64,000 nt of DNA from assembly GCF_008064635.1 (NCBI RefSeq), contig NZ_VRYZ01000001.1, positions 744,001 to 808,000 of the forward strand, in the 5' to 3' direction. A program made the translations under genes and the position numbers. The stretch's first letter is position 1. Every line of letters begins with the position of its first letter. Under the pieces are notes generated by a model, which was given only the letters and a program-made list of their open reading frames with translations, searched no databases and had not been told where the DNA came from. The DNA is from Parahaliea aestuarii. GTDB lineage: Bacteria; Pseudomonadota; Gammaproteobacteria; Pseudomonadales; Halieaceae. Shown here in pieces: positions 45,519-54,814 of this stretch.

Positions 45519-46179
45519 CCGCCTGTCGTATTCGCGCCGGGCCGGCGGCTTCACCCTGGTGGAAGTGCTGATTGCGCTGGCCATTTCCGCGTTTATTGCC
45601 GCCGCGGCCTATACCGGCCTCAGCACGGTGATGACCGGCGTTGAGCGCAGCCGCGCCCAGGCCGACCGCACCTGGGAGATCAACCGCGCCCTGACCTTGC
45701 TGTCGCGGGACATCCGCCAGTTTGCCAATCGCCCGCTGCGCGATGAATTCGGCGACCTGGAGCCGGCCCTGCAGGGCGGCCCCGCCGCGCGCTTTATGCT
45801 CAGCCTGACCCGCGCCGGGTGGTACAACTCGCGCGGGCATCCCCGCAGCTCGCTGGAGCGGGTGAATTATGTGCTGGAGGATGAAGCCCTCTGGCGCGAG
45901 TCCTATCCGGTACTGGATCGTGCGGCAAACACCGAACCCCAGCGGGTGCGACTGCTCGACGGGGTGACTGACCTGCGTCTGCTGTTCCTGCGCGATATCG
46001 ACGCCCTCAACCCGGCGAGCCGGGGCACCGAGGTGGACACCCGCGCCTGGCCGGAAAACTGGGTGGCCAACCTGAGCCAGCCGGATGTGCCGTTGCCACC
46101 GCCGGTGGCGCTGGAAGTCCTGCTGGAACTGGAAGACTACGGCGAACTGAGACGACTCTATGTCCTGCCGCCGTACTGA
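45508..46179 (+). CDS. gspJ: Type II secretion minor pseudopilin GspJ
   Basis: 223 aa. The prepilin motif is AGGFTLVEVLIALAISAFIA, and the body has the GspJ hallmarks LSRDIRQFANRP, VNYVLEDEALWRESYPVLDR and LLDGVTDLRLLFL. It starts 11 bases before the gspI stop. Confidence 0.93.
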   Translation: MSPSRLSYSRRAGGFTLVEVLIALAISAFIAAAAYTGLSTVMTGVERSRAQADRTWEINRALTLLSRDIRQFANRPLRDEFGDLEPALQGGPAARFMLSLTRAGWYNSRGHPRSSLERVNYVLEDEALWRESYPVLDRAANTEPQRVRLLDGVTDLRLLFLRDIDALNPASRGTEVDTRAWPENWVANLSQPDVPLPPPVALEVLLELEDYGELRRLYVLPPY

Positions 46180-46207
46180 TCAGCTAATGCCGGGAGCGGG
46201 TACGTCA

Positions 46208-47353
46208 GTGAGCGCTGCCATCGGCACTCGTTGCGACGGCCGTGCTTCCTGTGCTGTCATGCCAGCGCAGGCTGGCATCCATCGTCCCCGCCAGCAATCC
46301 GGCGCGGCGCTGGTGATCGCCCTGCTGGTGTTCGCCATCTGCGCCACCCTGATTGTGGCGATGAAGGCCGATTTCGAACTGTTCCTCCAGCGCGGTGCCA
46401 ACAGCTTCCTGGCGGAGCAGGGCTACGCCTACCTGCGCGGGGCGGAGGACCTGGCCGCGCTGGCCCTGGTGCTGGACTACGACATGGACAAGGCGGCAGA
46501 GACGTCGCGGGATGACCTCACCGAGGAGTGGGCGAAGTCCAGGCTGCCCTTCATGCTGGACGACGGCAGCGGCCAGATGCGCGGCTTGCGCCCCGATCCG
46601 CAGAACGCCGGCCGGTTCTTCATCATCGAAGATCTGCAGGGCCGCTTCAACCTGAACAACCTGCTGGATGGTGGCAGTACGCCGCAGGGGCCGGGGGGGG
46701 AAGAGGGCGACCCCGGCGCTGTCCCGCGCTATACCCCGGTACAGGCGCAGTTTATTCGCCTGCTCCAGACCTTCGAGGAACCGGCCCTGTCCCAGCAGGA
46801 GGCCGCCGCGGTCACCGACGCGGTGCTCGACTGGATGGACAGCGACAATATTCCCCGCCCCTTCGGGGCCGAGGACGACTACTACTTCGGCCGGGAGCCG
46901 GCCTATCGCGCGGCCAACCGTCGCCTGTCCAGTGTGTCGGAATTGCGGGCGGTGGCCAACATCACGCCGGAGCTGTATCGGGCCCTGGCGCCCTGGGTGA
47001 CAGTGTGGCCTCTGGAGGGCCGCAGCAAGCTCAATATCCACACCGCGCCGGCGCGCGTATTGCAGAGCCTGAACGCCGATGATGACCTCAGCCCGCTGGC
47101 GCCGGAACAGGCCCAGGCGATGGTCGAACTGCGCGGGGAGGCGGGCTTTGCCGATGTCGATGCTTTTCTCGGGCAGCCGCTGTACGCCGAGCGGGCGACC
47201 GACCAGCTGCGAACCCTGCTGGGAGAGAAAAGCGAATGGTTCCTTCTCAGCGCGGTGGCGGAAGTTGCCGACCGCAACCGCCACTTGTACAGTGTGCTGC
47301 ACCGCAATCAGCGGCGGGTGGAATCCCGGGCGCGCTCGGCTGGCGAGTTGTAG
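46208..47353 (+). CDS. gspK: Type II secretion minor pseudopilin GspK
   Basis: 381 aa from the GTG at 46208. The prepilin-like helix is SGAALVIALLVFAICATLIV, followed by the large GspK domain with LQGRFNLNNLLDGG, DWMDSDN and LEGRSKLNIHTAPARVL. The start is ambiguous: GTG 46208 has GGAG 11 bases upstream, while the ATG at 46259 has no site and lies in the stem of a dispersed repeat encoding MPAQAGIH. I prefer the GTG, which implies the repeat landed in the N-terminal leader. The leader is thus unusually long for GspK. Confidence 0.88.
   Translation: MSAAIGTRCDGRASCAVMPAQAGIHRPRQQSGAALVIALLVFAICATLIVAMKADFELFLQRGANSFLAEQGYAYLRGAEDLAALALVLDYDMDKAAETSRDDLTEEWAKSRLPFMLDDGSGQMRGLRPDPQNAGRFFIIEDLQGRFNLNNLLDGGSTPQGPGGEEGDPGAVPRYTPVQAQFIRLLQTFEEPALSQQEAAAVTDAVLDWMDSDNIPRPFGAEDDYYFGREPAYRAANRRLSSVSELRAVANITPELYRALAPWVTVWPLEGRSKLNIHTAPARVLQSLNADDDLSPLAPEQAQAMVELRGEAGFADVDAFLGQPLYAERATDQLRTLLGEKSEWFLLSAVAEVADRNRHLYSVLHRNQRRVESRARSAGEL
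46256..46282. repeat. Short palindromic repeat, family 2 (copy B) in gspK start region
   Basis: GTC, stem ATGCCAGC, loop GCAG, stem GCTGGCAT, then CCAT. Same flanks and loop as 34778-34804, but a different perfectly paired stem. Translated in the gspK frame it gives the MPAQAGIH peptide known from many spurious or repeat-extended N-termini. Confidence 0.8.
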
Positions 47354-47415
47354 AAGATGATAGACAAGCGCTCAATACAAGCCGCATGGCCTGTGATTTG
47401 CCCTGATCGGAGAAT

Positions 47416-48621
47416 GTGTCCTTGCAGAATATTGCCGTAATCCGGCTCCTCGACGAGCAACTGCTGTGCTATCCGCCAGGAGCGGGGGAGCAGGCCTTGT
47501 CGCTGGACAGCGAGGATGCCCTGCGGGAGTTTGGCGAACAGGCGGCCCGCAATCGCTGGGGGCTGTGTTTTGCCGCGCCCGCCGCCGAGGTGCGGCTGCT
47601 GGACCTGAGCATCAGCGCCGAGGAGAAGAAGCACCTGGCGCGGTCCCTGCCTTTCATGCTGGAAGAGCAGGTGGCCGAGGATATCGACGCACTGCATTTT
47701 GCCACCCTGGCGCTGGAGCCGCTGCACTATGCCGTGGCGCTGTGTCGTCACCAGCACATGGAAGGCTGGCGTGAACACCTGGCGCCGCTGGGCGCTACCG
47801 TCAATCACTGGTTGCCGGAACCGCTGCTGCTGCCCTGGCAGGCGGGGGAGTGGTGCCTGTTGCTGGAAGGCGATCAGGCGGTGTTGCGCAGCGGAGTCTG
47901 CGCCGGTTTCGGTTGCGAACGCGCGCTGTTGCCGCTGTTGCTGGAGGCCGCCCTGGCGGAAGGTGAGCCGGAAGCGGTCATTGTCTACGGCAGCGACCAG
48001 GCCGAAGACTGCGCGCTGCTGCCGGCGGTCCTGCAGTCGCGCGCCCGCTGGCGTCGCGGCAACCTGTGCAGCGCCCTGATGCTGGTGGATACGCCGCCGG
48101 CCCTGAATCTCTGCCAGGGCAGCTATGCCGCGCGCCTGCCCCTGCAGCGCTGGTGGCAGGAGTGGCGCCTGGTGGCCTCGGTTTTCGCCGCGGTATTCTG
48201 CCTGCAACTGCTGGCGACCTGGCTCGACTATCGCTCCCTGGCCGCGGAAAACCTCAACCTGCGCGCGGCGCGGGAGGCCAGTTATCGCCAAGTCAGTCCT
48301 CAGGGTGTGGTGAATGAACCGGAATTACTGCTAAAGCGACAACTGGATGCACTGCGCGGCACCGGTGGCGGCGGCGCCTTCGTGCCCCTGCTGGACCGGG
48401 TGGGACAGGTCCTGGAGGGCGAGCCTGGCGCGCGCCTGGCCAGCCTCAACTACAGCGATCGCGGCGGCGAGATGCGCATGAATATCGTGGCCAGCGACTA
48501 TGAGAGCGTGGAGCGTATCCGCGCCGGTATCAATGCCAGTGGGCTCAACGCCACCATGGAGAGCAGCAACGCCCAGGGCGACGGGGTGCGCGCCCGTATT
48601 CGCGTGGAGGGCAAGGGATGA
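47416..48621 (+). CDS. gspL: Type II secretion protein GspL
   Basis: 401 aa. A cytoplasmic actin-like domain (about 1-240) that binds GspE contains LARSLPFMLEEQVAEDID, typical of GspL. One membrane helix (about 253-273) and a periplasmic ferredoxin-like domain follow. The GTG at 47416 is used; TTG at 47422 has better spacing from GGAG. Confidence 0.92.
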   Translation: MSLQNIAVIRLLDEQLLCYPPGAGEQALSLDSEDALREFGEQAARNRWGLCFAAPAAEVRLLDLSISAEEKKHLARSLPFMLEEQVAEDIDALHFATLALEPLHYAVALCRHQHMEGWREHLAPLGATVNHWLPEPLLLPWQAGEWCLLLEGDQAVLRSGVCAGFGCERALLPLLLEAALAEGEPEAVIVYGSDQAEDCALLPAVLQSRARWRRGNLCSALMLVDTPPALNLCQGSYAARLPLQRWWQEWRLVASVFAAVFCLQLLATWLDYRSLAAENLNLRAAREASYRQVSPQGVVNEPELLLKRQLDALRGTGGGGAFVPLLDRVGQVLEGEPGARLASLNYSDRGGEMRMNIVASDYESVERIRAGINASGLNATMESSNAQGDGVRARIRVEGKG

Positions 48622-49091
48622 ACCAGTGGTTTGCACGTTTCAGTGCCCGCGAGCAGCTCAGCCTACTGGTGATGGCCATCGCCCTGCTGCTTTACCTGGC
48701 CTTTATGCTGTTGTGGAAACCGCTGGACGCCCGGCGCGACGACATGCAGGCTCGCAACGCCGCCACCGCGGCGTCGCTACAGCGGGTGGATACCATGGTG
48801 TCGGAGATCCTGGCGTTGCGCGAAGGCGGAGACGGTGCCCCCCAGCGCCGCAACCTGACCAGCCTGGTGAACCAGACGACCGCGGCGGCGGGGCTGGCGG
48901 TCAGCCGGTTGCAGCCCAACAGCCGCGGCGAGATCCAGGTGCGTTTTGAAGGCGTCGAGTACGCGGCCCTGGCGGGCTGGCTGTACGAGGTGGAGTTCGG
49001 CCAGGCGCTGCTGGTGCGGGAACTGTCGTTGACCCAGTCCGGCAGCGCCGGGCGGATCGATGCCACGGTTCGTCTGGGCCAGGGCGAATAG
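48618..49091 (+). CDS. gspM: Type II secretion protein GspM
   Basis: 157 aa: short cytoplasmic tail (NQWFARFSAREQ), one membrane helix (about 14-33), coiled region and a small periplasmic domain. The ATGA overlap with gspL shows coupling; GspL and GspM form a complex. Confidence 0.92.
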   Translation: MNQWFARFSAREQLSLLVMAIALLLYLAFMLLWKPLDARRDDMQARNAATAASLQRVDTMVSEILALREGGDGAPQRRNLTSLVNQTTAAAGLAVSRLQPNSRGEIQVRFEGVEYAALAGWLYEVEFGQALLVRELSLTQSGSAGRIDATVRLGQGE

Positions 49092-49094
49092 GCT

Positions 49095-49844
49095 ATGGCA
49101 CGTTTTGCGGCGCTGGCCGCCCTGCTGCTGTTATTGCTGGTCTTCCTGATTGTGGGCGCTCCGGCGCGTTTGCTGCCCGCGGTGCTGCCCGCCGGCCAGG
49201 TGCAGCTGGATGGACTCAGCGGCACGCTCTGGCGGGGCAGTGCCAGCCGCTGCCTGCTGCAAACCGCCGCCGGCCCCCTGCAACTGGGCCGCGTGGAGTG
49301 GCAATTGCGCCCCCTGTCACTGCTAACCCTGGCCCCGGCCCTGGACTTCGACAGCCAGTGGGGTGGCCAGCACGCGTCGGGCCGCGTGAAAATACACGGC
49401 GTGAACGATATCGGCCTGAGCCAGCTTTCCGCCCGCGCCGATGCCAGCCTGCTGCGCCAGCTGGCACCGCTGGCGGTGGATGGCGGCTTCTCCCTGCAGG
49501 CGGACTACCTGCGCATACGCGACGCCCGCCCCGCGGGCGCCAGGGGGCGACTGGTGTGGGAGCACGGCGCCTGGACTGCGCCCCAGGGGCGCATTGCCCT
49601 CGGCAGTTACGCCCTCGATTTTAACCAGCCCGACGCCGATACCGCGCTGGCGGCAGAGGTGATTACCCTGGCCGGGCCGGTGCAGGCCGTCGGCGATGCC
49701 AGCCTGGCGGGGCAGGACTATCGCGTCGATATCCGCATCCGGGCGGAACAGGGCGCGCTGGACCCGGCCCTGCAGCAGGGGCTGTCGCTGATGGCGCGCC
49801 CCGATGGCAACGGCTACCACCTCACACTGACCGGTGCCCTGTAA
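49095..49844 (+). CDS. gspN: Type II secretion protein GspN
   Basis: 249 aa with an N-terminal membrane helix or signal and a beta-rich periplasmic body beginning [15 protein letters not shown], the usual GspN opening. It is the last secretion gene; its precise role is not settled in the family. Starts 3 bases after gspM. Confidence 0.9.
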   Translation: MARFAALAALLLLLLVFLIVGAPARLLPAVLPAGQVQLDGLSGTLWRGSASRCLLQTAAGPLQLGRVEWQLRPLSLLTLAPALDFDSQWGGQHASGRVKIHGVNDIGLSQLSARADASLLRQLAPLAVDGGFSLQADYLRIRDARPAGARGRLVWEHGAWTAPQGRIALGSYALDFNQPDADTALAAEVITLAGPVQAVGDASLAGQDYRVDIRIRAEQGALDPALQQGLSLMARPDGNGYHLTLTGAL

Positions 49845-49884
49845 CCGGTTTCACCCCACACAACAAAACACGAGGAGAAGTTCC

Positions 49885-50064
49885 ATGTCTGCTGCCCCCT
49901 ATCGCAAGTACGAGTGTGTCATCTGCGGCTTTATCTACGATGAGGCCGAAGGCCTGCCGGACGACGGCATTCCCGCCGGCACACGCTGGGAGGATATCCC
50001 CGACGACTGGGAGTGCCCGGACTGCGGTATTGCCAAATCCGAGTTCGACCTGATGGAGGACTGA
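49885..50064 (+). CDS. rubA: Rubredoxin
   Basis: 59 aa one-iron electron carrier. The two CxxCG knuckles are [13 protein letters not shown] and [11 protein letters not shown], with the standard W of [13 protein letters not shown] precedes the ATG at 49885. Likely partner would be an alkane hydroxylase or reductase elsewhere. Confidence 0.96.
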   Translation: MSAAPYRKYECVICGFIYDEAEGLPDDGIPAGTRWEDIPDDWECPDCGIAKSEFDLMED

Positions 50065-50182
50065 TGCGGCCTTCCGGCAGGTGGTTTGCGTTGCGCCCGG
50101 ACTGAAGCGGCCCCGGGTTTTGATGTAGACTTGCGCCTGTCTGCCCCGCAGGGGGTGAATAACAATAGTTTCGGAGAGTTTT

Positions 50183-51532
50183 ATGGCGACAGCCAGCGGG
50201 GAGCACTGGTCCTCCCGATTTGCATTTTTGATGGCCTCTGTTGGCTTTGCGGTGGGCCTCGGCAATATCTGGCGCTTCCCCTATGTCACCGGTGAAAACG
50301 GTGGCGCCGCTTTTGTAATTGTCTATCTGGCCTGTGCCTTCGGCATCGGCGTACCCATCCTGATGGCGGAGCTGCTTATTGGCCGCAGAGGCCAGGGCAG
50401 CCCCCCGGATGCCATGGCAAATGTCGCCGTGGAGAGCGGCCGCAGCCGGCAGTGGCAGTGGGTCGGCGGCATGGGACTGCTGGCGGCGTTTACCATCGAG
50501 ATTGTCTACGCCGGCATCGTCGGCTGGGTACTCTGGTATTTGTACAAGGCCGTTACCACCGGTTTCGTCGATGTCGACGCCACGGCGGCGGCCGGCGAGT
50601 TCGCCTCCGTTCTCGACAGCAATATCGGCATGCTGTTCTGGACCCTGGTGGGCCTCGCGATCACCGGCTTCATTATTTTCTCCGGGGTGAAGGACGGCAT
50701 CGAACGCGCGGTGAGCGTGATGATGCCGCTGATGTTTGTGCTGTTGGTCGGTCTTGCCGGCTACAACTATTTCGCCGGCGGCTTCGATGACGCGCTGGAC
50801 TACCTGTTTACCCCTGACTTCAGCAAGATCGGCCCGGAAGCGGTGCTGGCGGCGATCGGCCAGGCCTTCTTCTCCATCGGCGTGGCCATGGGCGGCATGA
50901 TGACCTACGGCTCCTACCTGCCGCGCAGCATCTCCATTACCCAGTCAGTGTTTATCGTTGTCATCGCCGACACCACGGTGGCCCTGCTGGCCGGCCTGGT
51001 GATTTTCCCGGCCGTTTTCAACTACGGTCTCGACCCGGCGGCCGGCCCCGGCCTGATTTTCCAGACTCTGCCGGTGGCCTTCGCCCAGATGCCGGGTGGC
51101 CATTTGTTCAGCGTGCTGTTCTTCACCATGCTGGCCGTGGCGGGCATCACCTCCATGGTGGGGCTGATCGAATCGGTGAACGCCTGGATCGAGGGCCGCT
51201 TCGGGTTCAGCCGTCACAAGAGCGCGGTGCTGGTAGTGGGCTCGGTGGCCCTGCTCAGCGTTATCAGCATCCTGTCCTACAACGTGCTGGAAGGCCTGCG
51301 CTTTGGTGGCATGAACTTCAATGACACCATGGACTACTTCTCCAACCAGGTGCTGTTGCCGTTGGGGGGACTGTTCATTGCCATCTTCGCCGGCTGGGCG
51401 GTCAAGCGCGCCCACAGCCGCGACGAACTGACTACATTGAACGGACTTGGCTTCAGCGTCTGGCACTTCCTGATTCGCTTCGTGGTGCCGCCGGCCCTGG
51501 CCATTATTTTCATCCTGGGCGTATCAGGCTGA
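50183..51532 (+). CDS. Sodium-dependent transporter, NSS/SNF family
   Basis: 449 aa with about 11-12 membrane helices. The first helix carries FAVGLGNIWRFPYVTGENGG, the unwound substrate and sodium site of LeuT-type carriers. Likely cargo is an amino acid or amine. The next gene is another sodium-amino acid carrier, 34 bases downstream. Confidence 0.93.
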   Translation: MATASGEHWSSRFAFLMASVGFAVGLGNIWRFPYVTGENGGAAFVIVYLACAFGIGVPILMAELLIGRRGQGSPPDAMANVAVESGRSRQWQWVGGMGLLAAFTIEIVYAGIVGWVLWYLYKAVTTGFVDVDATAAAGEFASVLDSNIGMLFWTLVGLAITGFIIFSGVKDGIERAVSVMMPLMFVLLVGLAGYNYFAGGFDDALDYLFTPDFSKIGPEAVLAAIGQAFFSIGVAMGGMMTYGSYLPRSISITQSVFIVVIADTTVALLAGLVIFPAVFNYGLDPAAGPGLIFQTLPVAFAQMPGGHLFSVLFFTMLAVAGITSMVGLIESVNAWIEGRFGFSRHKSAVLVVGSVALLSVISILSYNVLEGLRFGGMNFNDTMDYFSNQVLLPLGGLFIAIFAGWAVKRAHSRDELTTLNGLGFSVWHFLIRFVVPPALAIIFILGVSG

Positions 51533-51566
51533 AGGTGACGCAACTGACAATGCCCCGGGAGGCATC

Positions 51567-52955
51567 ATGCTCGCAGCGGTAAACGACTTTCTCTGGGGCC
51601 AGATACTGGTGGTGGTGCTGGTGGCGGTGGGCCTGCTCTACACCATCGCCTCCCGCGCTGTGCAGTTCCGCTACTTCGGTCGCATGTTCGGCGTATTGGC
51701 GGAGGGTCTGCATCACGAAAAGGGGCAGGTCAGCTCCTTCCAGGCGCTGGTGGTGAGCGTGGCCGGCCGGGTCGGCAGCGGCAATATTGCCGGCGTGGCG
51801 GTGGCGATCACCCTCGGCGGCCCCGGTGCCGTGTTCTGGATGTGGGTCATCGGCCTGATGGGCATGGCCACCAGCTTCTTCGAATGTTCCCTGGCGCAGC
51901 TGTTCAAGCGTCGCGAGCCCGACGGTGGCTTCCGCGGCGGCCCCGCCTACTACCTGACCCACGGTATTCGCCAGCGCTGGCTGGCGATCATTTACTCGGT
52001 GTTGCTGCTGGTCACCTTCGGGCTCTGTTTTAACGGCGTGCAGTCCTACGTGGTGGCCAGCTCACTGGAGTCCTCCTTCGGCGTGCCCACCTGGGCCAGC
52101 GGCCTGCTGATGGTGGCGCTGCTGGGGGTGATTTTCTTCGGCGGTATCCGCCGCATTGCCGCGGTGGCGGAGATCGTGGTGCCGGTCATGGCGCTGGGCT
52201 ACCTGCTGGCGGCACTGCTGGTGCTGGGACTGAATATCGAACGCATTCCCGCCATGCTGGGGCTGATTGTGCAGAGCGCCTTCGGCCTGGATTCCGCGGT
52301 GGGCGGCGGTCTCGGCGTGGCCCTGATGCAAGGAGTGAAGCGGGGCCTGTTCAGTAACGAAGCTGGCCTGGGCAGTGCCCCCAATGTGGCGGCGGTAGCG
52401 GCGGTGTCGCACCCGGCCAAGCAGGGTGTGGTGCAGGCTTTCTCGGTGTTTATCGACACGGTGATCATGTGCACCTGCACCGCCTTGATTATCCTGCTGT
52501 CGGATGTCTACCAGCCTGGCGCCGAGGGTGTGGCCGGCGTGGCCCTGACCCAGAACGCACTGGCCAGCCATGTCGGCAGCTGGGGGGCGGGCTTTGTCAG
52601 TGTGGCGCTGGTGCTGTTTGCCTTCAGCTCGATCATGTACAACTACTACCTCGGCGAGAACAGCCTGAATTTCTTCAGCGAGGAGAATCAAACGCTGTTC
52701 AACGGGTTCCGGGTACTGGTGCTGGGCCTCATTCTCTGGGGCTCGATGCAGGATCTGGGTACGGTGTTTGGTTTTGCCGACCTGACCATGGGCCTGCTGG
52801 GCCTGGTCAACCTGGTGGGGCTGGTGTGGATGTTCCGTATCGGGATGCGCTTGCTGGCGGATTACGATAGCCAGCTTGCGGCGGGTGGCGAGCCGAAGCT
52901 GCGCGTGGAAGATTATGCTGACCTGGATATTGATCCGGCGGCGTGGCGGGATTGA
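51567..52955 (+). CDS. Sodium:alanine symporter, AGCS family
   Basis: 462 aa with about 11 membrane helices. Family motifs are VSVAGRVGSGNIAGVAVAI and the conserved GLFSNEAGLGSAPNVAA. AgcS proteins carry alanine or glycine with sodium. The downstream convergent gap holds a family-1 repeat. Confidence 0.94.
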   Translation: MLAAVNDFLWGQILVVVLVAVGLLYTIASRAVQFRYFGRMFGVLAEGLHHEKGQVSSFQALVVSVAGRVGSGNIAGVAVAITLGGPGAVFWMWVIGLMGMATSFFECSLAQLFKRREPDGGFRGGPAYYLTHGIRQRWLAIIYSVLLLVTFGLCFNGVQSYVVASSLESSFGVPTWASGLLMVALLGVIFFGGIRRIAAVAEIVVPVMALGYLLAALLVLGLNIERIPAMLGLIVQSAFGLDSAVGGGLGVALMQGVKRGLFSNEAGLGSAPNVAAVAAVSHPAKQGVVQAFSVFIDTVIMCTCTALIILLSDVYQPGAEGVAGVALTQNALASHVGSWGAGFVSVALVLFAFSSIMYNYYLGENSLNFFSEENQTLFNGFRVLVLGLILWGSMQDLGTVFGFADLTMGLLGLVNLVGLVWMFRIGMRLLADYDSQLAAGGEPKLRVEDYADLDIDPAAWRD

Positions 52956-53011
52956 TCGCTGGAAATGGCGGTTACTTGAGATTGGCGGGAGTCGGCTGGT
53001 GTAGTTTGGAT

Positions 53012-53042
53012 GCCGCACGCAGGGCACCCGATGCCCTTCCGG
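53012..53042 (+). repeat. Dispersed repeat, family 1 (second locus)
   Basis: Matches the complement of 33473-33503 at 27 of 31 bases, with a shared GGCACCCGA-GCCCTTCCGG core. Both copies are intergenic. A small AGACT/AGTCT hairpin follows near 53080. Confidence 0.55.
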
Positions 53043-53129
53043 ATCGCGCCCGGCCCTACGAAGTACCTGCACTTCAGACTTTTGAGTCTCGCAGCAACAA
53101 TCCGCTGAGCAAGGGCCGACAAAAGTCAG

Positions 53130-54527
53130 TCAGAGAATCGGCGAAAACAACCGCGCCACCCCGGTGGCAAAGGTAAACCACAGTGGTTTGTCGGCAATCT
53201 CCTCTGGCGTGACCCGGTGGCTGTGGGCGATATCGTCCTCCAGCATTTCCTCGATCTCCACACAGAAGTGCTCATCGTGCACCAGCAGCGTGATCTCGAA
53301 ATTGAGGCGGAAAGAGCGGTTGTCGAAATTGGCCGTGCCGATGCCCGCCACCTTGTTGTCCATCAGCAGCACCTTCTGGTGCATAAAGCCGCCCTGATAG
53401 CGGTAGAGTTTAACGCCCGCGGGTAGCAGCTCGCGGGTGAAAGCCCAGTTGGCCAGGCCCACCAGCGGGCCGTCGGGTTCGTCGGGAATAATCAGGCGTA
53501 CATCCACCCCGCGTAGTGCCGCCAATTGCAGTGCCGAGATGATGCCCCGGTCCGGCACAAAGTAGGGGCTGGCGATCCAGATACGGTAGCGCGCCTCCAC
53601 AATGACCTGGTGGAACATCAGCCCCGCCTCTTCCAGCGTGCTGGCCGGGTCCGAGGCGAACACCAGCACATCGCTGTTGCCACAGCGCGGCGGTTCCAGC
53701 TGGTGCTGTATTTCCAGCGGTTTGCGCGTGGCCCAGCGCCAGTCGGTGGCGAAGGCAAGTTCCACACCCAGAACAGCAGGCCCCTCGAGGCGGGCGTGGG
53801 TGTCGCGCCAGAAGCCGCGGCGTTTGTTCAGGCCCAGGTATTCATCGCCGATGTTGTGGCCTCCCACCCAGGCTTGCTTGCCGTCCACCACCACGATTTT
53901 CCGGTGGTTGCGGAAGTTGAGCTGGAAGCGGTTGCGGCGGCCCTGGGTGGTGTTGAACGCTGCCACCTCAACGCCGGTTTTCAGTAGCTGCTTGCACATG
54001 CGTGTGCGGTGGAAATTGCGGCTGCCGATCTCGTCGTAGAGCAGGTGGACCCGCACGCCCTGCTGGGCCTTCTGCGACAGAATGCGGGTGAAGCGCGCAC
54101 CGAGATTGTCGTCCCGTATGATGTAAAACTCGATCAGGATGTAGTCCGTGGCGGTCTCCAGCCCGTCGAGAATGCTCTTGAAGGTGGCCTGCCCGTTGAC
54201 CAGCAACTCGATGCGGTTGCCGCTGGTGGCCGGTGTGCGACTGAGATTGTAGAGGCTGTTGTACAGCGGCAGCTCATCGGAATAGCCAATCAGGTAGTCG
54301 TCGAGGGCGTTGTGGGTGCGCTGCAGCAGTTCCCGTGTTTCGTGGGCGATTTCCCGGCGTTGCTCCAGGTAGCCAGCGAATTTGTTGCGCCCGAAAATGA
54401 GGTAGCAGGGCAGGGCCAGGTAGGGAATGGTCAGCAGTGACAGGGCCCATGCGATTGCGCCCTGGGCAGTGCGGACACGGATGATGGCATCGACGGCACA
54501 GAACACGGCCGTGAGGTAGAACAACAC
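53130..54527 (-). CDS. cls: Cardiolipin synthase (phospholipase D family)
   Basis: 465 aa from GTG 54527. Two N-terminal membrane helices are followed by two phospholipase D domains with HKD motifs NHRKIVVVDG and MHQKVLLMDN, so it makes cardiolipin from phosphatidylglycerol. The GTG has no ribosome site; an in-frame CTG at 54563 has CGGAG at 7 bases and would give 477 aa with a complete first helix, near the family length. I keep the GTG coordinate but think the CTG may be the true start. Confidence 0.92.
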   Translation of the reverse strand: MLFYLTAVFCAVDAIIRVRTAQGAIAWALSLLTIPYLALPCYLIFGRNKFAGYLEQRREIAHETRELLQRTHNALDDYLIGYSDELPLYNSLYNLSRTPATSGNRIELLVNGQATFKSILDGLETATDYILIEFYIIRDDNLGARFTRILSQKAQQGVRVHLLYDEIGSRNFHRTRMCKQLLKTGVEVAAFNTTQGRRNRFQLNFRNHRKIVVVDGKQAWVGGHNIGDEYLGLNKRRGFWRDTHARLEGPAVLGVELAFATDWRWATRKPLEIQHQLEPPRCGNSDVLVFASDPASTLEEAGLMFHQVIVEARYRIWIASPYFVPDRGIISALQLAALRGVDVRLIIPDEPDGPLVGLANWAFTRELLPAGVKLYRYQGGFMHQKVLLMDNKVAGIGTANFDNRSFRLNFEITLLVHDEHFCVEIEEMLEDDIAHSHRVTPEEIADKPLWFTFATGVARLFSPIL

Positions 54528-54814
54528 GGCGAGGGCGGCAATAACTTGGCTGTACAGGCTCAGGCTTCTACTCCGATAGTTTGCACTGACACCAGTCTAG
54601 CCGCTATTGGCGCTGCCACAAACTGTCGCCGTCCCGCCGGTCGCTGCTTCATCCTGTTCCAGCTGGCCTGCGAAGAAGACGGGCCTGCAACGATTGTCGA
54701 CTGCCGTTGGAGTGTGGCACTCTCAAGGCATGTCCCGTGTACCTTCACGGCAAACATCGGCACGCCAGCCAGGTCATGCAGCGCTGGTGGCGCCTACAAA
54801 GGAGCGCTGACCCA

